Source: an uncultured Bacilli bacterium | GTDB taxonomy: Bacteria; Bacillota_I; Bacilli_A; RF39; UBA660 | NCBI GenBank assembly: GCA_934155005.1 | Contig: CAKPGR010000008.1 | Span: forward strand, 1 to 50,803 | Reading direction: 5' to 3' | DNA length: 50,803 nt | Shown: piece by piece, positions 44,413-50,803 of the stretch | Layout: each line of letters starts with the position of its first letter | Position numbering within the stretch: position 1 is the stretch's first letter | Program-made: the position numbers and the translations under genes | The notes under the pieces: generated by a model | Database searches by the model: none | What the model was told of the DNA's origin: nothing | Seen by the model: the letters and a program-made list of their open reading frames with translations, nothing else

Positions 44413-44524
44413 ATATAAATGAGCCTATAATAATAGCAAGTAAGATATATAATACAATTATACAAACAAACCCACTACCATTATTAGTTCTTGAACCACA
44501 TTCAGTTGTATTTTGACAAGCCAT
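44408..44524 (-). CDS. 38-aa Cys-containing membrane micropeptide
   Basis: 38 aa, starting MACQNTTECGSRTNNGSGFV and ending in one hydrophobic helix. The SD AAAGGAGGTG is near perfect. It starts 19 bp after the 28-aa YjcZ-like gene and shares its promoter. The plan (short polar Cys/Gly/Asn head, then helix) is that of YjcZ/YjcM-type spore-associated peptides. No function is known. Confidence 0.7.
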   Translation of the reverse strand: MACQNTTECGSRTNNGSGFVCIIVLYILLAIIIGSFIY

Positions 44525-44543
44525 GGTTACACCTCCTTTTGAC

Positions 44544-44630
44544 TTAAATATAAGCCCCAAGTATTATGATTAAAAGAATAAATAATACTAATACAATAGC
44601 AGCTCCAGATATTCCTCCAGTATTACACAT
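44544..44630 (-). CDS. 28-aa YjcZ-family-like sporulation micropeptide
   Basis: 28 aa. After a short Gly-rich head (MCNTGGISGAA) comes IVLVLFILLIIILGAYI, very like the VLFILLIIVG core of YjcZ-family proteins annotated as sporulation proteins in Bacilli. The SD AAAGGAGG lies just upstream. A sigma-K/E-type promoter precedes it at 44661-44687, consistent with the family name. It forms a two-gene unit with the 38-aa gene. Confidence 0.75.
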   Translation of the reverse strand: MCNTGGISGAAIVLVLFILLIIILGAYI

Positions 44631-44660
44631 AAAGCATTCCTCCTTTTTATCTTTTCACAT

Positions 44661-44687
44661 TATTGTATGGAAATATTCCAAAAAGGT
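44661..44687 (-). promoter_or_regulatory. Sigma-K/E-type promoter of the micropeptide operon
   Basis: Minus strand CACC (AC at 44687-44686), 16-nt spacer, CATACAATA (44669-44661), fitting AC-N16/17-CATANNNTA. Confidence 0.55.
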
Positions 44688-44718
44688 GTGTATTTCTAAT
44701 GAAAAAACATCAAAATTC

Positions 44719-44747
44719 TTGTTTTTTTTATATGAAAATGTTAATAT
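44719..44747 (+). promoter_or_regulatory. Candidate promoter of the foldase gene
   Basis: TTGTTT (44719-44724), 17-nt spacer, TAATAT (44742-44747), 24 bp before the start codon. Confidence 0.5.
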
Positions 44748-44770
44748 ATTTATGTACAAGGAGGATTAAT

Positions 44771-46006
44771 ATGGCTAATAGTAAAGCAAATGAAAATGAA
44801 AAAACAAAAAAATCAACAACAAGTAGTAAAAAAACAACTACTACTAAAAAAACTAATAATAAAACAGCTACTAAAAAAAGCACTGTAAAAAAAGTTGAAA
44901 CTAAAAAACCAGTTAAAAAAACTACAGCAAAAAAAGTTGAACCAAAAGTTGAAGTTAAAAAAGCTGAGGTTAAAAAAGTTGAAACTAAAAAAGAAAACAA
45001 AAAATTTAATTTATTAGATTGGGCTAAAAATAATATTAATATAGTTGGTGGTGCTATTATAGTTATACTACTTCTTATAAATATTATTGTAGTTGCTAAT
45101 GGACATAAAGTTAAATTATCAAATGGAAAAGAAATTATTGCAAGTGTTGATGGAAAAGAAGTTAATGCTGATGAGTTATTTGATACTTTAAAAGGAAAAT
45201 ATGGTTCTGATGCATTATTAAATGTTATTGATGAATATATCATTAATAAAGAATTAAAAGATAGTGATAAAACAACTGCTAAAAAAACTGCACAAAGTAA
45301 TTTAGATAGTATTCGTAGTCAATATGAATCTGCTGGATATACTTGGGAAGATGTATTAAGTCAATATGGATATGAAAATGAAGATGCATTATTAAATGAA
45401 TTCTTAGTATCTGCTGAAAAAGACTTAGTTGCAACTAACTATTTAAAATCTAAATTAACAGATGATGAAATTAATGAATATTATAAAAATAATGTTTTTG
45501 GTAAATATACAGCAAAACATATATTAATCACACCAGAAACTTCTGATAGTATGTCTGATGATGAAAAAACAGCTGCTGAAGAAGCTGCTAAAACAAAGGC
45601 TCAAGAAGTTATTGATAAATTAAATAATGGCGAAGATTGGGCAACACTAGTTAGTGAATATTCAAATGATGAAGGTTCAAAAGATAATGAAGGAAAAGTT
45701 GAAAATTTCACAAAAGGTGATGTTGTTGACGAATTCTGGAATGCTGTTGAAAAATTAAAAGATGGTGAATATACTGCTGAACCAGTAAAAAGTAGTTATG
45801 GATATCATGTAATTTATAGAGTTAGTTATACTGATAAAAAAGCTCTAAAAGATATCAAAAATGATGTTGTTGATGAAATTGTAAAAAATAAGTTAAGTGG
45901 AGATTCTAATTTATACACAAATACTTGGAAAGAAATTAGAAAAAAATATAATTTAACTATTAATGATTCAGTTATTAAAAAAGCATATGAAAATGCTGCA
46001 AAATAA
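44771..46006 (+). CDS. PrsA/SurA-like parvulin-type peptidyl-prolyl isomerase, membrane anchored
   Basis: 411 aa from MANSKANENEKTKKS, with AAGGAGG 6 nt upstream. Residues 1-82 are an unusual Lys/Thr/Val-rich repetitive cytoplasmic region (KKVETKK, KPVKKTTAKKVE). One membrane helix (about 90-112), a SurA-N/trigger-type helical domain, then the parvulin domain with KYTAKHILI near 250 and SSYGYHVIYRV near 345. It probably helps secreted proteins fold outside the membrane, as PrsA does, but is anchored by a helix rather than a lipobox Cys. Confidence 0.85.
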   Translation: MANSKANENEKTKKSTTSSKKTTTTKKTNNKTATKKSTVKKVETKKPVKKTTAKKVEPKVEVKKAEVKKVETKKENKKFNLLDWAKNNINIVGGAIIVILLLINIIVVANGHKVKLSNGKEIIASVDGKEVNADELFDTLKGKYGSDALLNVIDEYIINKELKDSDKTTAKKTAQSNLDSIRSQYESAGYTWEDVLSQYGYENEDALLNEFLVSAEKDLVATNYLKSKLTDDEINEYYKNNVFGKYTAKHILITPETSDSMSDDEKTAAEEAAKTKAQEVIDKLNNGEDWATLVSEYSNDEGSKDNEGKVENFTKGDVVDEFWNAVEKLKDGEYTAEPVKSSYGYHVIYRVSYTDKKALKDIKNDVVDEIVKNKLSGDSNLYTNTWKEIRKKYNLTINDSVIKKAYENAAK

Positions 46007-46027
46007 AAAGTGATTTAGTCACTTTTT
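46005..46027. terminator. Bidirectional terminator between foldase gene and recX
   Basis: AAAAAGTGA, 5-nt loop, TCACTTTTT. It ends both convergent genes. Confidence 0.8.
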
Positions 46028-46779
46028 TTTATTACTTCTATATCATCACTAGAATATCCTTTTTGATATAATCTATGAATTATTTCATATTCTAATTTCT
46101 CATCAGAATATTTTTTAGAAAGTCTATTATATAATTTATCATAATCTTTTTGTATAAATTTTTTATTATCCACTTTTACAGTTTCTAAAATACTCATAAT
46201 CATATTTTTATCATACCCTAAATTAATTAAATATGATAACATTTTTCTCTTAAAAGTATATAAAGAATCTTTATTATTTTTCTGCTTATTTGAAACAATT
46301 TTTTTTATTTTATTTAAATATATAATAGCATCATATTTATAAAATTCCTTATCAATTAAATCTTCATCTAATTCATGTTTTAAAAGTTCTTTTTTTATTT
46401 TATAAGGGCCATCATTAGTTAAATTAATTTTATCAGAAATATAAGATTCAATATACAATTGATCATTAATAAATTTTTTGCATTTTAAATTTTCAATGAT
46501 TTTTACTTGTTCATCTCTATCAATATTAAAACGATCTAAATATTTTTTTATTTCATATTCACTACGCATTTTTATATTTATATATTTTAAAATTTTTGTA
46601 TATATTTCATAATTATTATTTTCTAAAATTATTTTTTCAAATAACTCATTACTAATATCATTTTTATATAAAATATTATTATTTAATATAACCTCATCAT
46701 ATAATTTAACTACTTCATTATTATCAAATATAATATTATACTTACCATTACTTAATTTTTTAATTTTTTTAATTTTCAT
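46015..46779 (-). CDS. recX: Regulatory protein RecX
   Basis: 254 aa, the long Firmicutes form. Three-helix RecX repeats are visible: MRSEYEIKKYLDRFNID near 74, FINDQLYIESYISDKINLTNDGPYKIKKELLKHEL near 105, and the C-terminal SDEKLEYEIIHRLYQKGYSSDDI. RecX binds RecA filaments and limits their activity. Start at 46779, with AGGTGGG about 6 nt upstream. Confidence 0.85.
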   Translation of the reverse strand: MKIKKIKKLSNGKYNIIFDNNEVVKLYDEVILNNNILYKNDISNELFEKIILENNNYEIYTKILKYINIKMRSEYEIKKYLDRFNIDRDEQVKIIENLKCKKFINDQLYIESYISDKINLTNDGPYKIKKELLKHELDEDLIDKEFYKYDAIIYLNKIKKIVSNKQKNNKDSLYTFKRKMLSYLINLGYDKNMIMSILETVKVDNKKFIQKDYDKLYNRLSKKYSDEKLEYEIIHRLYQKGYSSDDIEVIKKSD

Positions 46780-46826
46780 ATAGCCCACCTATATCATTTT
46801 AGCAAATTTTTGTTCGTATTTCAATA

Positions 46827-47165
46827 TTATTCTTCTTCCTTATCTACCTTTTTGCTTGACAAATATGTTAATTTCTCAGCTACTACTTCTATAATTGTTT
46901 TATTAACTCCATTTTCTTCCTTCTTTCTACTTTGAATTCGTCCTTTTATAGCAACTAAATCTCCTTTATGACAATAAGTAGTAGCATTTTCAGCAATGCC
47001 ACTCCATAATATGCATGGAATAAAATCTGTATCATACTCTCCATTCATATTTTTATAACTCCTTGGAGTAGCCAAAGTTATAGCAGTAAACTTATTACCA
47101 TTTTCTGATTGAAATAATTCTGGATCTCTAACTAGACGTCCAACAATTATAGTTTGATTCATCAT
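46827..47165 (-). CDS. ssb: Single-stranded DNA-binding protein, short form
   Basis: 112 aa. OB fold with TIIVGRLVRDPELFQSENG, FTAITLATPRSYKN and the ending VVAEKLTYLSSKK. It lacks the flexible linker and the acidic DDDIPF-type tip that recruits partner proteins; it ends KVDKEEE, as do short SsbB-type forms. AAAGGAGGTG precedes the ATG. Located alone, with a palindromic operator candidate in its promoter. Confidence 0.92.
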   Translation of the reverse strand: MMNQTIIVGRLVRDPELFQSENGNKFTAITLATPRSYKNMNGEYDTDFIPCILWSGIAENATTYCHKGDLVAIKGRIQSRKKEENGVNKTIIEVVAEKLTYLSSKKVDKEEE

Positions 47166-47181
47166 AATACACCTCCTTTCA

Positions 47182-47204
47182 ATTAAGTATGATATACTTA
47201 ATTT
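47182..47204. promoter_or_regulatory. Palindromic operator candidate in the ssb promoter
   Basis: AATTAAGTAT, 3-nt spacer, ATACTTAATT, both arms perfect. It overlaps the -10 (TATCAT) of a TTGTCT-N17-TATCAT promoter on the minus strand and ends 16 bp before the start codon. Confidence 0.55.
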
Positions 47205-47271
47205 TTTGTAAAGACAAATGTGAAATTTTAATTTTTCAAATCATTTTATTTTTCAATTTTGATAATTTAAT

Positions 47272-47300
47272 AAAAAAAGTCTATTATATAGACTTTTTTA
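47272..47300 (-). terminator. Terminator of sufB
   Basis: AAAAAAGTCTA and TAGACTTTTTT around a short loop, with T run on the minus strand. Confidence 0.75.
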
Positions 47301-47321
47301 ACATATAAAATATAAATTTTA

Positions 47322-48629
47322 TTAAAAATAACTTTTTAATAAATTGTTTAATTCAACAGCATATTCCATTGGTAATTCCTCTCTAAAACGATCAATAAAT
47401 CCCATAATAATTAATTCTTTGGCTTTTTCTTCACTAATTCCCCTACTCATTAAATAAAATAATTTTTCTTGATTAATTTTAGAAGTAGTTGCTTCATGAT
47501 TCAAAGTTGATGATTTATTTTCAACAATATTAGTAGGTATTGTATCACTTATAGAATTATCATCCAAAATTAAAGTATCACACTTTATTGTACTATAAGA
47601 ATTCTTTGCTTTACCAATAATTTTAACTAAACCACGATATGAAGCATTACCACCATTTACAGCAACTGATTTATTTATTATATTACTAACTGTATTAGGG
47701 GCTAAATGAATCATCTTAGCACCTGTATCTTGAACTTGTCCTTCCTTAGAAACGGCAATACTAATACAATTTCCCTTAGCACCTTCTCCATTTAGTATAC
47801 AACATGGATATTTCATATTAACCTTAGATCCAATATTACCATCAATCCATTCCATTAGTCCACCTTCTTCAACAATAGCTCTTTTAGTAACTAAATTATA
47901 TAAATCAGTTGACCAGTTTTGAATTGTTGTATATCTACATTTAGCATTCTTCTTAACATAGATTTCGACAACAGCAGCATGTAATGCATCTGATGTATAA
48001 GTTGGAGCTGTACATCCTTCCATATAATGAAGTTCACTACCCTCATCAACTATTATTATAGTTCTTTCAAATTGTCCCATATTTTTACTATTAATTCTAA
48101 AATAACTTTGAAGTGGTCTATCAATTTTAGTATAAGGAGGTACATAAATAAAAGTCCCACCACTCCATACAGCACCATTTAAAGCTGTATACTTATTTTC
48201 ATCATACTTAACTAATTTATTAAAATATTCTTTAAATAGTTCTGGGTATTCTTTTAAAGCTGTATCAGTATCACAAAATATGACATTTTTATCAACTAAC
48301 TCTTGAATCATATTATGGTATACAACTTCACTTTCAAATTGAGCTCCAACACCATCTAAATATTTTTTTTCTGATTCTATTAAACCAATTTTATCAAAAG
48401 TATCTTTTATTGAACAATCAACCTTAGCCCAATCATTTTTAACTTCATCTGTCATTCTTTTGTAATAATTAATTAAATCAAAATTTATTTCAATTTTAGG
48501 TCCAAAAGAAGGATTTTTTAATTCACAAAATTTTTGATAAGATTTCACTCTAAAATCAGTCATCCATTTTGGTTCTTTTTTAATACTAGATATTTCTCTT
48601 ACTTTATTTTCTGATAAAGCTTTTTCCAT
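47322..48629 (-). CDS. sufB: Fe-S cluster assembly protein SufB
   Basis: 435 aa from MEKALSENKVREISSIKKEP. An upstream in-frame Met would add 23 unconserved residues and lacks an SD; GGTGATA precedes 48629. Family features: WSGGTFIYVPP near 152, ELHYMEGCTAPTYTSDALHAAVVEI near 198, RYTTIQNWS near 230, the SYRGLV segment near 325 and C-terminal NHEATTSKINQEKLFYLMSRG. SufB is the scaffold of the SufBCD complex. SufC, SufD and SufS are not in the window. Confidence 0.96.
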   Translation of the reverse strand: MEKALSENKVREISSIKKEPKWMTDFRVKSYQKFCELKNPSFGPKIEINFDLINYYKRMTDEVKNDWAKVDCSIKDTFDKIGLIESEKKYLDGVGAQFESEVVYHNMIQELVDKNVIFCDTDTALKEYPELFKEYFNKLVKYDENKYTALNGAVWSGGTFIYVPPYTKIDRPLQSYFRINSKNMGQFERTIIIVDEGSELHYMEGCTAPTYTSDALHAAVVEIYVKKNAKCRYTTIQNWSTDLYNLVTKRAIVEEGGLMEWIDGNIGSKVNMKYPCCILNGEGAKGNCISIAVSKEGQVQDTGAKMIHLAPNTVSNIINKSVAVNGGNASYRGLVKIIGKAKNSYSTIKCDTLILDDNSISDTIPTNIVENKSSTLNHEATTSKINQEKLFYLMSRGISEEKAKELIIMGFIDRFREELPMEYAVELNNLLKSYF

Positions 48630-48732
48630 ACTTATCACCATAAATATTATACTAGAATTTTGAATAAAAAAAAAGTTATTTTTCCTATATAAATTCATAT
48701 ATTTAAGTGTAGAAAGGAATGATTTAATAAAT

Positions 48733-48993
48733 ATGGAAACACTTAAAGTTTCATCAAAATCTAATCCAAACAGCGTTGCTGGAGCACTTGCTAATGTTTT
48801 TAGAGAAAAAGGAGAAGTAGAAATACAAGCAATTGGTGCCGGAGCACTTAATCAAGCTATTAAAGCAATTGCCATAGCAAGAGGTTTTGTAGCGCCTAGT
48901 GGAAAAAATCTAGTATGTATTCCAGCATTCACCGATATTATTATTGATGGTGAAGAAAGAACAGCTATAAAGTTAATCGTAGAAGCAATTTAA
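48733..48993 (+). CDS. spoVS: Stage V sporulation protein S
   Basis: 86 aa, normal length. LKVSSKSNPNSVAGALANV, IQAIGAGALNQAIKAIAIARG and the DGEERTAIKLIVEAI end match SpoVS almost throughout. SpoVS is a small Alba-like protein needed for late sporulation in Bacillus and also kept in some non-spore-formers. It lies between divergent sufB and codirectional sufU. Confidence 0.95.
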   Translation: METLKVSSKSNPNSVAGALANVFREKGEVEIQAIGAGALNQAIKAIAIARGFVAPSGKNLVCIPAFTDIIIDGEERTAIKLIVEAI

Positions 48994-49052
48994 GCTTCTT
49001 TTTTAATTGAACAAATGATAATTAAGTTGTATAATACATATAGGTGATTTTT

Positions 49053-49478
49053 ATGGATCAAAATTTAAGAAGAAGTATAATATTAGAACATTATCAAAAT
49101 CCTATGAATAAAGGTTTAATTAAAGATGATGATTACATTTTAGTAAATACTAATAATGAATCTTGTATCGATGAGATTAACTTAATGGTTAAACTTGAAA
49201 ACGATAAAATTGTTGACGCTAGATTTGATGGTGAAGCATGTGCTATATGTACAAGTTCAACTTCTATTATGATTGATACTATAATAGGTAAAACTATTGA
49301 TGAAGCTATTAATATCTTAAACAATTTTAAAAATATGATTGATGAAGAAGATTATAATCCTGATATTTTAGAACAGGCTATTGTTTATGATGATATATAT
49401 AAGCAAGCTAATAGAAAAAAATGTGCCTTACTTCCTTGGTGGGGTCTTGAAAAAGTAATTAATAAGGTAAAAAAATAA
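49053..49478 (+). CDS. sufU: SufU-type Fe-S assembly sulfur carrier
   Basis: 141 aa from MDQNLRRSIILEHYQNPMNKG, with TAGGTGAT upstream. SufU takes sulfur from the SufS desulfurase through a zinc-bound Cys. Conserved Cys are in NNESCIDEI, GEACAICTSSTS and RKKCALLPWWGL. The first and second Cys contexts differ somewhat from Bacillus SufU but the arrangement is kept. It is 59 bp after spoVS. Confidence 0.9.
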   Translation: MDQNLRRSIILEHYQNPMNKGLIKDDDYILVNTNNESCIDEINLMVKLENDKIVDARFDGEACAICTSSTSIMIDTIIGKTIDEAINILNNFKNMIDEEDYNPDILEQAIVYDDIYKQANRKKCALLPWWGLEKVINKVKK

Positions 49479-49494
49479 AACTACTTAGTAGTTT
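49478..49494. terminator. Bidirectional terminator between sufU and the glycosyltransferase gene
   Basis: AAACTACT, T, AGTAGTTT with flanking A and T runs. Confidence 0.7.
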
Positions 49495-50546
49495 ATTTTT
49501 TTGTAAAAATTAAAAAACATTTTATCATATCTATATAATGCATTTAATTTGTTATCCATTAACATTGATATAATTTTTATAGTAGGTTTATTCATTCGTT
49601 TAATATCTAAACATATATCACTTATATTCTTTCCTTCAAGAACTTTTTTTATCTCAACAACCCTTTTATCTTCTAATATTTCTTGATAATATTTAATAAC
49701 ATCTTTTTTAGGTATATTTAATTCTGTTAAAGAAGAAAATAAATAAGATAATTTTTTCATAAAACGAATGGCAGCATATGTTTTATATTTTTTTCTATCT
49801 TTTATTTCAAATTCTTTTACAGATAAAAATAATTTATAATATGAATATAAAGCATCATCTATTTTTTGATTTATATTTTCTTTATTTATTTCTTTTTTAT
49901 AATTATTGTTTAAAATATATAATTCATCTGGAATAAATAATATTGATTTCATATTTTTATAAAGTTCAATATTACAAGCTATATCATAATAATCATTTAA
50001 TTCTCTATCTAACTTAATTATATTTTTAGCGCATGTTTTCTTTATTAACTGACGACTTAATTTATTACAATGATTTGTTTTGTATAGTAAATCAAAAAAT
50101 TGTGGTTCTAATTGTTCAACATTCATTATAACATTTCTATTTAAAATATTCTTAGGTATAGTTATACTATCATTTTCATATTTTTTATATTGACATCTAA
50201 CAACATCAACTTTATTTTCCTTAATATTTTGATACATTATTTCAATCATTTTATTAGTAATAAAATCATATGCATATACAAAACTTATATATTTACCTTT
50301 TGATAATCTATAAGCTTTTTTTATAGCTTCATAACTATTTTTTTCATCTAATGATATTATTTTAATTCTAGAATCTCTATTAGCAATTCTAGTAATTTTA
50401 TTTAAAGTTTTATCTGTTGAGCCATTATTAACAGCTATTATCTCAATATTTTGATAAGTTTGTTTTAAAATTGAATTCAAACATTTTGTAATATATTGTT
50501 CTGAATTATAGGCCAAAACAATAATACTAATCAGTTCCGATTTCAT
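49485..50546 (-). CDS. Family 2 glycosyltransferase
   Basis: 353 aa. GT-A fold start ISIIVLAYNSEQYITKCLNS, then IIAVNNGSTDKTL near 35. The usual DXD site is replaced by YAYDFIT near 93. The rest is helical and Lys-rich, with no clear membrane anchor. It probably transfers a sugar to a cell-envelope or surface polymer; the acceptor cannot be told. Monocistronic with a strong promoter. Confidence 0.88.
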   Translation of the reverse strand: MKSELISIIVLAYNSEQYITKCLNSILKQTYQNIEIIAVNNGSTDKTLNKITRIANRDSRIKIISLDEKNSYEAIKKAYRLSKGKYISFVYAYDFITNKMIEIMYQNIKENKVDVVRCQYKKYENDSITIPKNILNRNVIMNVEQLEPQFFDLLYKTNHCNKLSRQLIKKTCAKNIIKLDRELNDYYDIACNIELYKNMKSILFIPDELYILNNNYKKEINKENINQKIDDALYSYYKLFLSVKEFEIKDRKKYKTYAAIRFMKKLSYLFSSLTELNIPKKDVIKYYQEILEDKRVVEIKKVLEGKNISDICLDIKRMNKPTIKIISMLMDNKLNALYRYDKMFFNFYKKINY

Positions 50547-50574
50547 AATACACCTCTTTTAAGTAAGCATTATT

Positions 50575-50602
50575 ATTATACAAGATTATAGAAAATTGTC
50601 AA
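50575..50602 (-). promoter_or_regulatory. Consensus promoter of the glycosyltransferase gene
   Basis: Minus strand TTGACA (50602-50597), 16-nt spacer, TATAAT (50580-50575). Both hexamers perfect. Confidence 0.75.
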
Positions 50603-50698
50603 ATTTGGGGTGTTTTAACAAATTTATATTTACATATTTTTTCAAAATTCTATTGATTTTTCATTCATTTTTATTTTCACTTTTCCTTTTTATTCACA

Positions 50699-50728
50699 AA
50701 AAAAATATTGATAGTTTTCAATATTTTT
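50699..50728 (-). terminator. Terminator of the right-edge surface-protein gene
   Basis: AAAAATATTGA, short loop, TCAATATTTTT, like that at 26812-26840. Confidence 0.7.
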
Positions 50729-50803
50729 TATTTTATTATTGATTTTGAGACGGATATAACTGGGCACACACCATAGATAGTATCGCTAACAGTACCGCGA
50801 CAC
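50728..50803 (-). CDS. C-terminal end of a paralog of the 26840 surface protein (cut by the window edge)
   Basis: Only the last 24 codons are visible; they end GVCPVISVSKSIIK, against GVRPVITVSKSIIK in the 26840 protein. The stop region and terminator are also alike at DNA level. The preceding residues differ strongly. Confidence 0.7.
   Translation of the reverse strand, partial: CRGTVSDTIYGVCPVISVSKSIIK

Noticed and set aside
44728..45243. Long hydrophobic minus-strand frame opposite the foldase gene
   Set aside because: It is the shadow of the Lys/Thr-rich repeats of the real gene, with no SD.

Overview
The window comes from a very AT-rich, low-GC Gram-positive bacterium with short intergenic gaps, strong AGGAGG-type ribosome binding sites and the standard bacterial code: TGA closes mutS and the response regulator gene inside 4-bp gene overlaps, and Trp is TGG. 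It has a cell wall (MurB, MurG, penicillin-binding protein, monofunctional transglycosylase), SufB/SufU iron-sulfur assembly, and several sporulation-type genes: a sigma-K-like factor with a hydrophobic pro-sequence, SpoVS, a YjcZ-like micropeptide and a collagen-like BclA-type protein. This fits an uncultured gut Bacilli/Erysipelotrichia/RF39-type lineage. The species assignment is inference.

Layout. 0-4 kb (minus strand): lipid kinase fragment, ftsQ, murB, murG, GDPD. 4-13.5 kb: a small coiled-coil membrane protein, a 51-aa HTH-like micro-gene with a hairpin over its start, a C1-family cysteine aminopeptidase, the sigK-like gene, a secreted glucosaminidase with a C-terminal dockerin next to a membrane-anchored Ig/cadherin-like protein, a zinc-ribbon membrane protein, a coiled-coil protein ending in a RelE-like domain, and the collagen-like protein. 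13.5-26.7 kb: housekeeping genes (mutS, DUF975, a methyltransferase-like protein, a GH31 glucosidase, pyruvate kinase, dnaE, rpmB, yihY). 26.8-33 kb: a surface protein behind a poly-G leader, a pilin-like protein, then the front of the division cluster (pbp, ftsL, rsmH, mraZ) behind a four-repeat MraZ operator. The division cluster is therefore split, with murG-murB-ftsQ about 26 kb away. 33-42 kb: a DUF1016 nuclease, a HerA-like ATPase, and a complete BceRS-BceAB peptide-antibiotic module whose likely operator also precedes a transglycosylase gene.

42.2-44.4 kb is a decayed mobile-element scar. It holds a broken large serine recombinase between imperfect repeats that end in the 3' end of a tRNA-Thr gene. 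Inside it lies a compact locus with all the parts of a type I toxin-antitoxin system: a 27-aa hydrophobic peptide with its own promoter, SD and terminator, and a convergent antisense RNA of about 110 nt driven by TTGACA-N17-TATTAT. I consider this the best candidate for an undescribed system here.

44.4-50.8 kb: two micropeptides behind a sigma-K/E-type promoter, a PrsA/parvulin foldase, recX, ssb, sufB, spoVS, sufU, a family 2 glycosyltransferase, and at the right edge the 3' end of a second copy of the surface-protein family found at 26.8 kb.
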